A DNA stretch of 64,000 nucleotides from JACPPO01 sp965262505 (GCA_965262505.1 CBDHFM010000030.1:5270001-5334000); one strand, 5' to 3'. Shown: positions 9,223 to 17,888, counted from the first letter of the stretch. A program made the numbers and translations. The notes: generated by a model not told the origin, from the letters alone.

Positions 9223-10272
9223 ATGACGACGATGCGCGTCGGCCTCCTCTGCGCGGCCCTCCTGCTGTGCGCGGCCACGGCCGGCGCGCAGATTCAGATC
9301 GATCCGAACGTCCCGACCAACATCCCGCCGGAAGATGTGGACCACTTCAAAGGGTTTCTCGACACCGTCATGGACGAGATTGTGGAGGCCAACGGCCCCA
9401 CGATCCTCAACGCCGGGAACCAACTCTGGCGCGGCCTGGCCGCAATCGTCGTCGTCTGGACCGGGCTGAAAATCGCGATGTCCGGCACGTTCGCGATGTG
9501 GACGATCGTGGAACTGGTGATCGGGTTGTGGATCCCCTGGGTGATGCTCACTTTCTACGCCACGCCGATCCCCGGCGTGGGCTTCACCTTCCCCGGCATG
9601 ATCGCCGCCGGCGGCAACTGGCTCATGGATTTTTTCTTGTCCGACATCGTCACCGCCATGCGTACCGAGATGGCGATCATGGTCGACCAACACACCACGA
9701 ATGTCGCCGACGCCTGGGCCGGCGTCGGCTGGACGGACCTCATCGTGTCGGGGGCGGGCGCGTTCGCCACGCTCGTCATCGGCAGCCTGATGATGGGGTT
9801 CGTCATGCTCTGTCTGCTGGTCCTCTACGCCGTCACGTACGCCCAGGTGATTTGGGCGCAAGTGGCGATTCTGATTCTCACGTTTGTCGGTCCCATGCTG
9901 ATCCCGTGGCTGGTGTTTGAGCCGATGGCGTTTCTGTTTTGGGGCTGGTTTCGCTCGATGATCACGTTCGCGTTCTACGGCGCGATCGCCGGCGCCGTGA
10001 TGCGCGTGTTTCTGGGCGTCGGGCTGGGGTACGTCACGAGTTTTTCCGACAACGCGGTGCTCGACAGTCCCGAACAGATGGTGGGCTGGCTGCTGATTGT
10101 CTTCCCCTTGATGATCGCGGGCGTGTTGGCGGCCCTCAAGGTAGGCGAGCTAGCCGGGATGCTCGTCAGTGGCAGCGGCGGCGGGGGAGGCGGGCTGACC
10201 GGCGTGGTCATGCTGGCGGCGTCCGGCGGGAAAGCCGCGCTCGCCGGCAAAGCCGCAGGAGGAATGAAATGA
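9223..10272 (+). CDS. virB6: VirB6/TrbL polytopic inner-membrane channel protein
   Basis: About 349 residues with a signal-like first helix and six to seven further hydrophobic segments, a periplasmic loop containing NGPTILNAGNQLWRGLA, and a Gly-rich tail (GSGGGGGGLTG). This is the TrbL/VirB6 pattern of an inner-membrane translocation channel. Starts at 9214 (GTG), 9223 and 9232 are all in frame. I chose 9223 because it gives a short basic n-region before the signal helix. The stop overlaps virB8 as ATGA. Confidence 0.85.
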   Translation: MTTMRVGLLCAALLLCAATAGAQIQIDPNVPTNIPPEDVDHFKGFLDTVMDEIVEANGPTILNAGNQLWRGLAAIVVVWTGLKIAMSGTFAMWTIVELVIGLWIPWVMLTFYATPIPGVGFTFPGMIAAGGNWLMDFFLSDIVTAMRTEMAIMVDQHTTNVADAWAGVGWTDLIVSGAGAFATLVIGSLMMGFVMLCLLVLYAVTYAQVIWAQVAILILTFVGPMLIPWLVFEPMAFLFWGWFRSMITFAFYGAIAGAVMRVFLGVGLGYVTSFSDNAVLDSPEQMVGWLLIVFPLMIAGVLAALKVGELAGMLVSGSGGGGGGLTGVVMLAASGGKAALAGKAAGGMK

Positions 10273-10931
10273 GCACACCTGAACAGGACAGCGGGCAGAC
10301 CTACGCCGACATCTGGGGCGAGGCGGTCCACAGCAACCGGCATCTCCGAGTGCTCTCGATGGGACTCGCCGGGCTCTGTGTCTTGCTCGTGGTGATCATC
10401 GTCCGGCTGTCGTCGGTCGAGCTGCCGCGACCGATCGTCGTCCGCGTGGACGAGGTCGGCCGCGCGGAGGCGCTGGCCTATGAGACCGTCGAAGCCCAGG
10501 CGGATCCCCTGGACCCGACGACCAAATATTTTCTGCACCGCTTCATTGACGACTACTACAGCCGGCGGGCGGCGACGGTGGAAACCGCGTGGCCGCGCGC
10601 CCTGCGGTTTCTCACCACCGGGCTGGCCAATGAAGCGTTCCGGGTGGAAGGGGAGAACGTCGCCATGCTCGCGGCGGGCGCCGCCCGCGACGAGCTGCAA
10701 GTCGAACGGGTGATCCTCCGCATCCAGGCCAACCAGCACGCCCCCCACGGAGCGACGGCGGACTTTGATCTGGTGCGCCTGGTCGGCGGCGCCGAAGTGG
10801 GCCGCGACCGCTGGACCCTGGCCCTTCAATTCACGTTCCTGGACACCGTGGACCCCGAGCTGATGATCGTCAACCCGATGGGGATCATCGTCACGTATTT
10901 GCGCGGCGACCGCGCCCTGGTGACGGGATGA
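10269..10931 (+). CDS. virB8: VirB8/TrbF-like assembly factor
   Basis: A 220-residue bitopic protein: short cytoplasmic N-terminus, one transmembrane helix (about residues 35-58, MGLAGLCVLLVVIIVRLSSV) and a periplasmic NTF2-like domain with TKYFLHRFIDDYYSRR near the family's conserved helix and NPMGIIVTYLRGDRAL at the end. VirB8 nucleates T4SS assembly. The ATG overlaps the virB6 stop, and its own stop overlaps the next gene. It occupies the usual TrbF position. Confidence 0.87.
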   Translation: MSTPEQDSGQTYADIWGEAVHSNRHLRVLSMGLAGLCVLLVVIIVRLSSVELPRPIVVRVDEVGRAEALAYETVEAQADPLDPTTKYFLHRFIDDYYSRRAATVETAWPRALRFLTTGLANEAFRVEGENVAMLAAGAARDELQVERVILRIQANQHAPHGATADFDLVRLVGGAEVGRDRWTLALQFTFLDTVDPELMIVNPMGIIVTYLRGDRALVTG

Positions 10932-11929
10932 CGAGCCCCGCGCCGATCCCCCACGTACAGGTCCGCGCGGCGGCGCTCGCGGCGCTCGGCTGGACCAGCG
11001 CCGACGCGGAGTGGATCGCCCTGGTCTGTCTCCACAGCGGCGTCTTTACGCGCTCGCAGTTGAGCTATGTGCTTGCTGACCCGTCCCGTGTCGCGGCCAG
11101 CCGGTGTGTCCGCGCCCTGGTCGAGAAAAAGATGGCGGTGGAGGACGACCGGGCCATCTTTCCCGGCGGCGCGGTGGCCGTGCACATCACCCACAAATCG
11201 ATCTACCGGGCGCTGCAGATTCCAGACGTCCGCCACCGTCGAGGCGCGACGCACACCACCACGCCGGTGCTCATGCGGCGGCTGCTGTCGCTGGATTACG
11301 TCATCGAGCGGCCGACGCTGGGCTGGCTCCCGACCGAAGCGGAGAAAGTGCAGCGGTTTGAGGCGCTGGGCATCGACCGAGCCGTCTTGCCGTACCGGAC
11401 GTATGGCGAGGGCGCGACGGCGCAGAAACGCTTTTTTGCGCTCAAGTTCCCCGTCGCCGTGGACGAGCAGGCGGCGACGTTTGCCTACGTCGATCCGGGG
11501 CTGACCACCGATAGCGAACTGCGCGCGTGGGGCGTGGCGCACGCGCCGCTCTGGGCCGCGCTGCGGGCGCGGACCTTCGCCGTGCAGATCGTCGCGATCG
11601 GCATGGGCGCGGAGGCGGCCAACCGAGCCGAGACGGTGCTCAAGACCTGGACGCGCGACGGCGACGGCCAGGGCGCGGCGGACCCGATTGGGCCGACCAA
11701 AGCCGACCCGGACATCCAGCAGGAAATCGCGCGGCTGGAGCAGGGCATCGACCACGGCGACCGCACGATCATCCGCGCGGCCGGCGGGTTTCAGGCGGCC
11801 TCGGAGCGGCTGTCCGTCCTCTACAAACTCCCCGCCGGGATCTCCGCACCCGACACCCGGCACGGCGCGATTGACCGCTCGACGACGTGGAGCACGCTCC
11901 GGCTCATCAGCCCCGAGGCAGTGACGTGA
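10928..11929 (+). CDS. winged-helix DNA-binding protein of unknown role
   Basis: A 333-residue protein translated from an ATGA overlap with virB8. Residues 15-75 form a winged-helix-like unit (LVCLHSGVFTRSQLSYVL, then RCVRALVEKKMAVEDDR), followed by THKSIYRALQIPDVRHRRGA. Such proteins resemble replication-relaxation/MobC-type accessory factors, but no catalytic residues are obvious. The C-terminal third contains a charged helix (PDIQQEIARLEQGIDHGDRT). Its place between the T4SS genes and the coupling protein suggests a role in DNA processing or control of transfer. Confidence 0.6.
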   Translation: MTSPAPIPHVQVRAAALAALGWTSADAEWIALVCLHSGVFTRSQLSYVLADPSRVAASRCVRALVEKKMAVEDDRAIFPGGAVAVHITHKSIYRALQIPDVRHRRGATHTTTPVLMRRLLSLDYVIERPTLGWLPTEAEKVQRFEALGIDRAVLPYRTYGEGATAQKRFFALKFPVAVDEQAATFAYVDPGLTTDSELRAWGVAHAPLWAALRARTFAVQIVAIGMGAEAANRAETVLKTWTRDGDGQGAADPIGPTKADPDIQQEIARLEQGIDHGDRTIIRAAGGFQAASERLSVLYKLPAGISAPDTRHGAIDRSTTWSTLRLISPEAVT

Positions 11930-11966
11930 GGCGTGCGCGTGTAGCCGGTCGTCTGGACCCGTCCGG

Positions 11967-11997
11967 GGTCACGGTGAGGGTCACGGCGGGGGTCACG
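11967..11997 (+). repeat. three direct GGTCACG repeats, 12-bp period
   Basis: GGTCACG occurs at 11967-11973, 11979-11985 and 11991-11997, spaced exactly 12 bases apart, in the gap after the winged-helix gene. A period slightly over one helical turn would place three sites nearly on one face of the DNA. The stretch could be an operator or iteron-like array. It could also be the remains of a coding repeat, because one frame is open across it. Confidence 0.5.
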
Positions 11998-12002
11998 CCA
12001 GA

Positions 12003-12213
12003 TGTTGCACCGACAGAGGGGGGGGTGCAACACAGAGCGGTGGGGGGGTGCAACATCCCCCCCGTCTATTTCGGGCTGTCGCTGTTCGGGTTTTTCGTCC
12101 TAGCCCGTCTCGCCCGAGCCGCGCCAGCGGGGAGGGACAAGACGGGAGCGACCCCCCCGTGTGTGCCGCTGGCGCGGCACGGTGTCGAGGGGGGTGCAAC
12201 ACCCGGTGCAACA
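12003..12213. repeat. five GTGCAACA motifs in the gap before the coupling-protein gene
   Basis: GTGCAACA lies at 12025-12032, 12048-12055, 12194-12201 and 12206-12213, with an inverted copy TGTTGCAC at 12003-12010. Poly-G runs precede several copies. The copies fill the 388-base gap between 11930 and 12317, which carries no convincing gene. The repeated octamer in both orientations suggests binding sites for an element-encoded regulator or a transfer-origin-like region. No nick site or relaxase gene was identified to support the latter. Confidence 0.5.
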
Positions 12214-12317
12214 CACCCCACCCGCCACAGGGGGGTCGCTCCCGTCCGGATGTATCCCTGCGGGAAGGCTCAGCCGCCCGCCCAGGCGCGCGAGCGAACA
12301 CGCAAACGAGGTGCGTC

Positions 12318-14381
12318 ATGCTTGACCGACTCATTCGCGTCTGTATCGTCATCGGCGGCGTGACCGGCGTCTGCGCGGTCACGTGGCCGGGACCGTTCCC
12401 CGTGGGTGATCCCGTGGCGGTCCTGGTGCGGTACGACACCCCGAACTTTTATACGGCCGTGGTCGCCTGGTACTACGTCGCGCCAGGCGTGGCCGTGTTT
12501 CTGGCTGGCCAGCTGCTCATCAGCACGTGCCGGATCTGGTTCGCCCGGCTGGGCGTCGGCGTGGGACGCCGCGCCCGCCTGCCGCGCTGGCCACTTTCGC
12601 CTACCTCCGACGGCCCGGCCATCGTCATCGGCGAGGTCCACCACCCGGTGAAACTGCTGGAGAGTGCCACCCCGGACTGGCTCCTGATCCCGGAGCGGGG
12701 GCTCTATACCGGCGTGGTGATTGTGGGCGCCGTCGGGTCCGGGAAGACCTCCGCGTGTATGCACCCCTTCGCGCGACAACTCTTCAGCTGGCACGCCAAC
12801 CGTCCCGACCGCCGCGTGGCCGCGCTCGTGCTCGAAGTGAAGGGGGATTTTTGTCACGACATCCGCCGGATGCTCGCCGAACTGGGCCGCGAGGAGGACT
12901 ACCTGGAACTGAGCCTCGACGGCCGGATGACCTGGAATCCGCTCAGTGCGCCGTGGCTCGATGCGTACTCGCTGGCCTACACCGTGGCGTCGCTGCTGAA
13001 TCAACTCTTCGGCAAGGGGAAAGAACCCTTCTGGCAACAGGCGTACACGAATCTGGTCCGGTGGATCATCGAGCTGTACCGCGTGTTGCCGGGCGGATGG
13101 GTGACGCTGCAGGACGTCTACCATTGCGCCATCGACAAAGAGCTGTTCGCGCGAAACATCGAACAGGCGCAGACGTTCGCAGCCAGCCTCGGGCAGACGT
13201 GGCTGATCGTCGCGGCGACGGACTACCGGGCGCACCTGGACGACCTGACACCCTGTGGCTTTCAGCCACTGCCGGGGGACGAGACCCACCTCTCTGCGGC
13301 GAGACACGCCGACGCGATCGCGATCCTGACCGAGCACCACATTCCCTATCAGATCGACCGCATCGAGAGCGCGGCGGCGACGGACATCCGGCTCCGCGTG
13401 GACGCCGTGCACCGCTGGTACGTCCACGACTGGAACACCCTCGACAACAAGATCCGGTCGAGCATCGTGGAAGGGGTGTCCGTGTTCCTGTCGATGTTCG
13501 ATCTGCCGTCGGTTGCACGCGTGTTTTGTCCCCCCGCGCCCGAGAGGCGGCGGCATCGCGGAACGGCCGCGACCCCGGCGGCACCGCGGCCGACCGATGC
13601 CGAGGGCCGCGAGCCGCTCCGGCTGGCTGGCGCGGCGTTCAGCCAGGACCTGCCGCCGCTGGATCACCTCATCGACGACGGCAAGGTCCTCGCCCTCAAC
13701 ATGCCCGCCGGCACCAATCCCGCGCTCGCCCGGGCGATCGGCGTCATGCTCAAGAATGCGTGGCTCCAATCGCTCCTGCGCCGGCCGGCACAGATGAAGG
13801 CCTCGCCCGGCCGCTACGTCCGGCCGGCTGTCTTTCTCTGTGACGAATATCAGGCGTTCGCCACCGTCGGGGAGGACGACCCGAGCGGCGACGAGAAGGC
13901 CTTTGCGCTGACCCGGCAATGCCGCGTCATTCCCATCGTCGCCACACAATCCATCAGTTCGTTGCGGTCCGTGCTGGGCAGCTCCGAGGCGTGGCGGACG
14001 CTCCTGCAAACGCTCCGCACGCGGATCTTTTTGAGCCTGAGCGACGAGGCCAGCGCCGAGATCGCCTCGAAGCTCTGCGGGCAGGTGCGCAAGCTCAAAG
14101 CCACCTACGCCATTAACGAATCGTCGCGGCAGAGCGGCATCAATTTTCTGTCCGCTCAGGCCGGCGGCGGGCGCGGCAGTGTCGGCGCGAGCAAGAGTTT
14201 CACCGACCACCGCGAGGCCGTGTTTCAGCCGCGCGACTTCGCGCTTCTCGGCAACTGTCAGGCGATCTGTCTCCCCTACGACGGCGTGCAGTCCCTGCCA
14301 CCCCGACGCGTGTACCTGAAGCCCCACTACCTCCCGGCTGACCTTCCGTACTGGCACGCGAAACGGACCGGGCAGCTATGA
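12318..14381 (+). CDS. VirD4/TraG-type coupling ATPase (T4CP)
   Basis: A 687-residue coupling protein that links the relaxosome to the secretion channel. Two N-terminal transmembrane helices (about residues 7-28 and 48-72) precede Walker A GAVGSGKT (residues 137-144), a VLEVKGDF strand, Walker B-like PAVFLCDEYQAF and a conserved VATQSISSL segment. This is the TraG/VirD4 pattern. The ATG at 12318 is preferred to a longer reading frame because upstream codons run through the repeat-rich gap. The stop overlaps virB11 as ATGA. Confidence 0.92.
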   Translation: MLDRLIRVCIVIGGVTGVCAVTWPGPFPVGDPVAVLVRYDTPNFYTAVVAWYYVAPGVAVFLAGQLLISTCRIWFARLGVGVGRRARLPRWPLSPTSDGPAIVIGEVHHPVKLLESATPDWLLIPERGLYTGVVIVGAVGSGKTSACMHPFARQLFSWHANRPDRRVAALVLEVKGDFCHDIRRMLAELGREEDYLELSLDGRMTWNPLSAPWLDAYSLAYTVASLLNQLFGKGKEPFWQQAYTNLVRWIIELYRVLPGGWVTLQDVYHCAIDKELFARNIEQAQTFAASLGQTWLIVAATDYRAHLDDLTPCGFQPLPGDETHLSAARHADAIAILTEHHIPYQIDRIESAAATDIRLRVDAVHRWYVHDWNTLDNKIRSSIVEGVSVFLSMFDLPSVARVFCPPAPERRRHRGTAATPAAPRPTDAEGREPLRLAGAAFSQDLPPLDHLIDDGKVLALNMPAGTNPALARAIGVMLKNAWLQSLLRRPAQMKASPGRYVRPAVFLCDEYQAFATVGEDDPSGDEKAFALTRQCRVIPIVATQSISSLRSVLGSSEAWRTLLQTLRTRIFLSLSDEASAEIASKLCGQVRKLKATYAINESSRQSGINFLSAQAGGGRGSVGASKSFTDHREAVFQPRDFALLGNCQAICLPYDGVQSLPPRRVYLKPHYLPADLPYWHAKRTGQL

Positions 14382-15334
14382 GCGGCGACGGACTGGATCT
14401 CCTGAAACCGTTCCTGCCGGGGCTTGAGGCCGCGCTCGACGATCCCGACGTCTCGGAAATCATGATCAACGGGCCGGGCAACGTGTGGCTGGAAGGCCAT
14501 GGCCGGCTCCGACCGATTGAGGCACCCGCGCTCGACGCGGCCGCGCTGGAGCGGGCGGCGATCCATATCGCCCGGCCCTTGGGCCTGGACCCGGCCACGA
14601 CACCGATCCTCGATGCGCGCCTGGACGACGGCTCGCGTGTGGCCATCTGCGTCCCGCCGGCCAGCCCGTCCGTCGCCATTACCATCCGGCGCTTTGGTAC
14701 ACGATCCTTTTCGGCGGCGCAGCTGGTCGCACACGGCGCGCTCCCCGCGCACATCCGCGACGAGGCCAAGCGGGTGTTGCACACCCGCCGGAATATTCTC
14801 GTCAGTGGCGGCACCGGGAGCGGGAAGACGACGCTCCTCAACGCGCTGATCGAACTGCTCCCCGACGACGAGCGGATCGTGGCCATCGAAGACACCTTGG
14901 AGCTGCGGATTGACCGCCCGAACTGTGTCCGGTTCGAGGCGCGGGGGTTGCACAAGGGCGCGGTCACGATCCGCGACCTCGTGCGTCACGCCTTGCGGCA
15001 TCGGCCCGATCACATCGTCGTCGGGGAAGTGCGCGGCGGCGAAGCCGCCGACCTGTTGCAAGCCCTCAACACCGGACACGGCGGCTCGCTCACCACCGTC
15101 CATGCGAACAACGCCGAGAGCGCCCTGTCCCGCGTGGCGAGTTGCGCGATGCAGGGTGGGGGCGATCTCCCGTGGGACGTGACCTGCCGGGGCGTGGTGG
15201 ACGGGATCGCCCTGGTGATCCACATGACGCGCCGCGACGGGCGGCGGTTCGTGGAAGAAGCCGCCGTGGTGAACGGCTACGACGCCGAGACCAACACATG
15301 GGACATACACCGACTCGACCGCGTGACGATCTAA
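14378..15334 (+). CDS. virB11: VirB11/TrbB secretion ATPase
   Basis: A 318-residue hexameric traffic ATPase. The N-terminal domain includes DPDVSEIMINGPGNVWLEGH. The C-terminal RecA-like domain has Walker A GGTGSGKTT (residues 144-152), the Asp box IEDTLELRI, Walker B-type RPDHIVVGEVRGGEAADLL and the His box TGHGGSLTTVHANN. VirB11 switches the machinery between pilus assembly and DNA transfer. It ends the T4SS block. A second, damaged copy of its last third lies 12 kb downstream at 27512. Confidence 0.95.
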   Translation: MSGDGLDLLKPFLPGLEAALDDPDVSEIMINGPGNVWLEGHGRLRPIEAPALDAAALERAAIHIARPLGLDPATTPILDARLDDGSRVAICVPPASPSVAITIRRFGTRSFSAAQLVAHGALPAHIRDEAKRVLHTRRNILVSGGTGSGKTTLLNALIELLPDDERIVAIEDTLELRIDRPNCVRFEARGLHKGAVTIRDLVRHALRHRPDHIVVGEVRGGEAADLLQALNTGHGGSLTTVHANNAESALSRVASCAMQGGGDLPWDVTCRGVVDGIALVIHMTRRDGRRFVEEAAVVNGYDAETNTWDIHRLDRVTI

Positions 15335-15616
15335 GGGCGTGTCGCGCGGCGGGCCGTCGGGCCGGCGAGCCGATCAACGCGACCCGCATCCGTGACGGGT
15401 ACGCCACGGCGAGGCGGACGGTCTGCGACGCCCTGCAGCGGGCGTGTCCACAGCTCGATGCTCAGGCGAGACGGGAGCGGTGCGGACGAAGGTCCGTCAC
15501 CGATCGGGACGGCGTTCGCGCCGCCCCGTGGTGGTCAGACGTGGGCGCGGCGTGAGCACACACGCGAGCCCACACACACGGCCGGGCCGACGGATGAACG
15601 AACCAGGAGCACACCC
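15335..15616. other. gap after virB11 with an open but start-less frame
   Basis: These 282 bases separate virB11 from the next convincing start. One plus frame is open to the TGA ending at 15555 and reads AGRRAGEPINATRIRDGYA with codon use like the neighbours, but it lacks a credible start codon after the virB11 stop. It may be a truncated small gene. No hairpin terminator was seen. Confidence 0.35.
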
Positions 15617-15901
15617 ATGACCGACATCGATCTCAAAGCGGCAACAACACTCAGTACTCGGGCGAGCAAGAGCCTGGACGCCATGCGCGCCACGATCGCC
15701 CGCGCGGACGAGGCGCGGTCCGACGCCGCGCACCAGGCGCGGGCCGCACACGTCGTTGACGCAGCGCGCAGAGCCGTCACGGAGAACCGTGCGGCTGTCG
15801 AGGCCTGGGACGCGCTGGCGACCCAGGTGGCGACCCAGGCGAGCGACTGCCGGCGCGGGGCAGCGTTGGCCGATCGTACCATGCACCGCTGGGCGCGTTA
15901 G
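15617..15901 (+). CDS. small helical hypothetical protein
   Basis: A 94-residue Ala/Arg-rich protein beginning MTDIDLKAATTLSTRASKSL. It is predicted to be nearly all helical, and the heptad-like spacing of Ala suggests a short coiled coil. A CCAGGAGCAC ribosome-binding site precedes the ATG. No signal peptide, membrane segment or known domain is visible. It follows virB11 after a 282-base gap, so it may be the last gene of the transfer transcript or the first cargo gene. Confidence 0.6.
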   Translation: MTDIDLKAATTLSTRASKSLDAMRATIARADEARSDAAHQARAAHVVDAARRAVTENRAAVEAWDALATQVATQASDCRRGAALADRTMHRWAR

Positions 15902-16103
15902 GCAGCGGTGGCGGGCGCCGTTGCCCAGCTCCGTGTCCGAGGTCGAGATCGTTGCGTCCGTCGACTGGTAAATGCGCAGCGTCGTCGCTGCCGACGGCGC
16001 GTCCCCAGCATTGCGGATGTTCACACGAAATGTGAGCGGGCGACGGATCGACAGTCCGCGCGGTACCCGGCCCCCGCGACACGCCGCCGCCATGTCCCGA
16101 ACA

Positions 16104-16124
16104 ATATGGGGCAGTGCCCCATAT
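16104..16124. promoter_or_regulatory. perfect 21-bp palindrome upstream of the LuxR-type gene
   Basis: ATATGGGGCA at 16104-16113 and its exact reverse complement TGCCCCATAT at 16115-16124 flank a single G. The site lies 45 bases before the start of the GAF-LuxR regulator, with AT-rich DNA after it. There is no U-tract, so a terminator is unlikely. An operator for the adjacent LuxR-type protein is the simplest reading. A looser relative of the site lies downstream at 17316. Confidence 0.6.
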
Positions 16125-16168
16125 CAATTCAGGTATTCTTCCCAGATGCCCCTCAATCGTGCGAAGGC

Positions 16169-17245
16169 ATGGCGTATGCCGTTCATGAGGAGTCCCCGTC
16201 CCCGGGGGAGGCCGCCCGAGCGGGCGCGGCGGGCCCCGGCCCCTTCGCACACCGCCCGGCGGCGTGGGTCATCGGCACGGCGGCCGTGACGACCGTGCTG
16301 CCCGAGATCCCGCCCGAGACGCTGGCCGAATGGCAGCGCGTGGTCGACCTGACGGCACGGCTCGCCCGGGTGCCAGCGAGCCTGATCATGCAAACCGAGC
16401 GTCCGACGCACACGGTCCTGGTGAGTAGCCGCACCGAGGGCAACCCCTACGCGGTTGGGCGCGAGTACGATCTGCACGCCGTGCTCTATTGCCAGGGCGT
16501 ATTCGACAACGACGGCGAGCTGGTGGTCGAGGACGCGACCCGCGACCCGGTCTGGGCGGCCAACGAGGATCTGGCCGACGGGATGCGCTTCTACATCGGC
16601 TATCCCTTGAAATGGCCCAGCGGCGAGGTGTTCGGCACAATCTGCGTGCTCGACCGCGAGCGCAACGCCCACGCGCTGCTGTTCCGCGAGGGGCTGCTGG
16701 CGTTCGCCGGCGTGGTCGAGGCGACCCTGCGGTCGCTGGTCGAGATCGCCGAACGCCGACGGCTCGAAACCGCCCTGCAGCACTCGCTCGACGAGACCGC
16801 CCGGCAGGTGGTCGAACGCACCCGCGAACTGCAGGACGCCAACACGGCGCTGCGCGTGCTGCTCGGCAATGTCGAGCAGTCCAACGAGGCGCGCAACGAG
16901 CAGCTGCTGCAACAGCTCAATACGCTGGTGCTGCCGCATGTGGCGAAGCTCGCGCGGCTCGTGGAGCGCGACCGCGCGGCCGTGGAGTACGTGCGCCTGA
17001 TCGAGACCCACCTCACGACCCTCACCTCGTCGCTGTCAACGAGGATGGCGCGCGTGTTCCAGGCCTTGACCGCGACCGAAGCCGACGTCGCGCATCTGGT
17101 GATGCGCAACCTGACCACGAAGGACATCGCCGCCATGCTGTCGCGGGCGCCGAGCACGATCGACTTTCACCGCAACAACATCCGCGTCAAGCTCGGCGTG
17201 GAGCGGCGCGTGAACCTGCGCGCGTACCTGCTGTCGATCCGCTGA
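16169..17245 (+). CDS. GAF-domain LuxR-type transcriptional regulator
   Basis: A 358-residue regulator. Residues about 45-190 form a GAF sensor (TARLARVPASLIMQ, then FYIGYPLKWPSGEVFGTICV and a closing helix). Residues about 195-270 are a coiled coil. Residues about 295-356 are a LuxR/FixJ helix-turn-helix (LTATEADVAHLVMRNLTTKD followed by IAAMLSRAPSTIDFHRNNIR). The ligand is unknown. An in-frame ATG at 16106, inside the palindrome, would add 21 residues. I prefer 16169 because it leaves the palindrome intact as an upstream site. No partner histidine kinase is nearby. Confidence 0.85.
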   Translation: MAYAVHEESPSPGEAARAGAAGPGPFAHRPAAWVIGTAAVTTVLPEIPPETLAEWQRVVDLTARLARVPASLIMQTERPTHTVLVSSRTEGNPYAVGREYDLHAVLYCQGVFDNDGELVVEDATRDPVWAANEDLADGMRFYIGYPLKWPSGEVFGTICVLDRERNAHALLFREGLLAFAGVVEATLRSLVEIAERRRLETALQHSLDETARQVVERTRELQDANTALRVLLGNVEQSNEARNEQLLQQLNTLVLPHVAKLARLVERDRAAVEYVRLIETHLTTLTSSLSTRMARVFQALTATEADVAHLVMRNLTTKDIAAMLSRAPSTIDFHRNNIRVKLGVERRVNLRAYLLSIR

Positions 17246-17315
17246 GCGGGTGCGCCGGCGCCGCGGCGGGCTCCCGGGACCGGGCACAGGACCGGCGAGC
17301 GGACAGCCCACCAAC

Positions 17316-17334
17316 ATGGGGGGTTCCCCCTCAT
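17316..17334. promoter_or_regulatory. imperfect inverted repeat resembling the 16104 palindrome
   Basis: ATGGGGGG at 17316-17323, TT, then CCCCCTCAT at 17326-17334 form an imperfect dyad. The G-run/C-run layout bounded by AT resembles the perfect palindrome on the other side of the LuxR-type gene. It could be a second binding site for the same regulator or a weak hairpin. I saw no gene between 17246 and 17545, so it would act on something further right or be inert. Confidence 0.4.
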
Positions 17335-17545
17335 AACGACCCGCGATGTTCTCGTCTACCCATCCTCCCGGCGCGTCTGTAGCATGGTTGCCACGTGATG
17401 AACGGCAGGGATGGCAGAGGCCGCCTACCCACGGGGGGCGCTACGACGGCGGCGTGAACGACGCGGCGGCGGGGGCACGGGGAGCACCGGTTGGCGCTGA
17501 CATCGTGTGGCCTGCCGTGTCGGGCCACGCGAACGAATCAAGACG

Positions 17546-17582
17546 TTTTACTCGCGATAACTGGAATTATCGCGCACAAAAA
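17546..17582 (+). repeat. lox-like recombination site A
   Basis: The left arm TTTTACTCGCGATAA (17546-17560), the asymmetric centre CTGGAA (17561-17566) and the right arm TTATCGCGCACAAAAA (17567-17582) make a near-palindromic site. It is almost identical to the reverse complement of site C at 18906, including the centre. The two therefore form inverted repeats around the Cre-like recombinase gene. The architecture (two arm repeats around a short asymmetric spacer) is that of lox or dif sites. Confidence 0.8.
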
Positions 17583-17888
17583 TCAGTTTCGCACCACATC
17601 AATGGTGGGAGAGTGTATCACGTTGTGATCCGAATTGGGGATCACGGTCGGTCGTAATCCACTGCAATCACTGCGGTTGTGTTGGAACAGGGGTGCGTCT
17701 GCCGACGTCACGCCGGCGGCGTGCGACGCGCCCATCGCGGGCGGTTTAACAAAAATGTCGATTTTTTACTCGCGATAACGTCACGCCGATCATCCCTCGC
17801 GACGCCTTCGGACCTGGGCGTACGTCTACCCTGTGGCCTCCCGTCGGCGTCGGCGGGACGGCTCGTCTTCCTCGGCGGCGCGGCCGTC
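17583..17888. other. intergenic region between site A and the recombinase 3' end
   Basis: No gene with coding character was found in these 306 bases. They contain the half-site at 17762 and two copies of ACGTCACGCCG (17706-17716 and 17778-17788), the second running out of the half-site. A GC-rich stem-like segment (CGCCC...GGGCG near 17729-17743) is also present. Confidence 0.4.
17762..17779 (+). repeat. lox-like half-site B
   Basis: TTTTTTACTCGCGATAAC at 17762-17779 matches the left arm of site A plus the first centre base, in the same orientation. The second arm is missing: GTCACGCCGATC follows instead. It lies between site A and the recombinase stop. It may be the scar of a past recombination event or a single-monomer binding site. 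Confidence 0.6.

Noticed and set aside
12270..14357. A 695-codon minus-strand frame opposite the coupling-protein gene
   Set aside because: The plus strand has unambiguous Walker motifs and T4CP features; the antisense product has none.
16104..16124. The palindrome as a rho-independent terminator
   Set aside because: The arms meet with a one-base centre and no T-tract follows on either strand. An operator fits better.
17741..17752. GTTTAAC matching an integron attC-type core
   Set aside because: No paired core sites, no folded cassette structure and no IntI-type extra domain in the recombinase. The lox-like reading explains the locus better.
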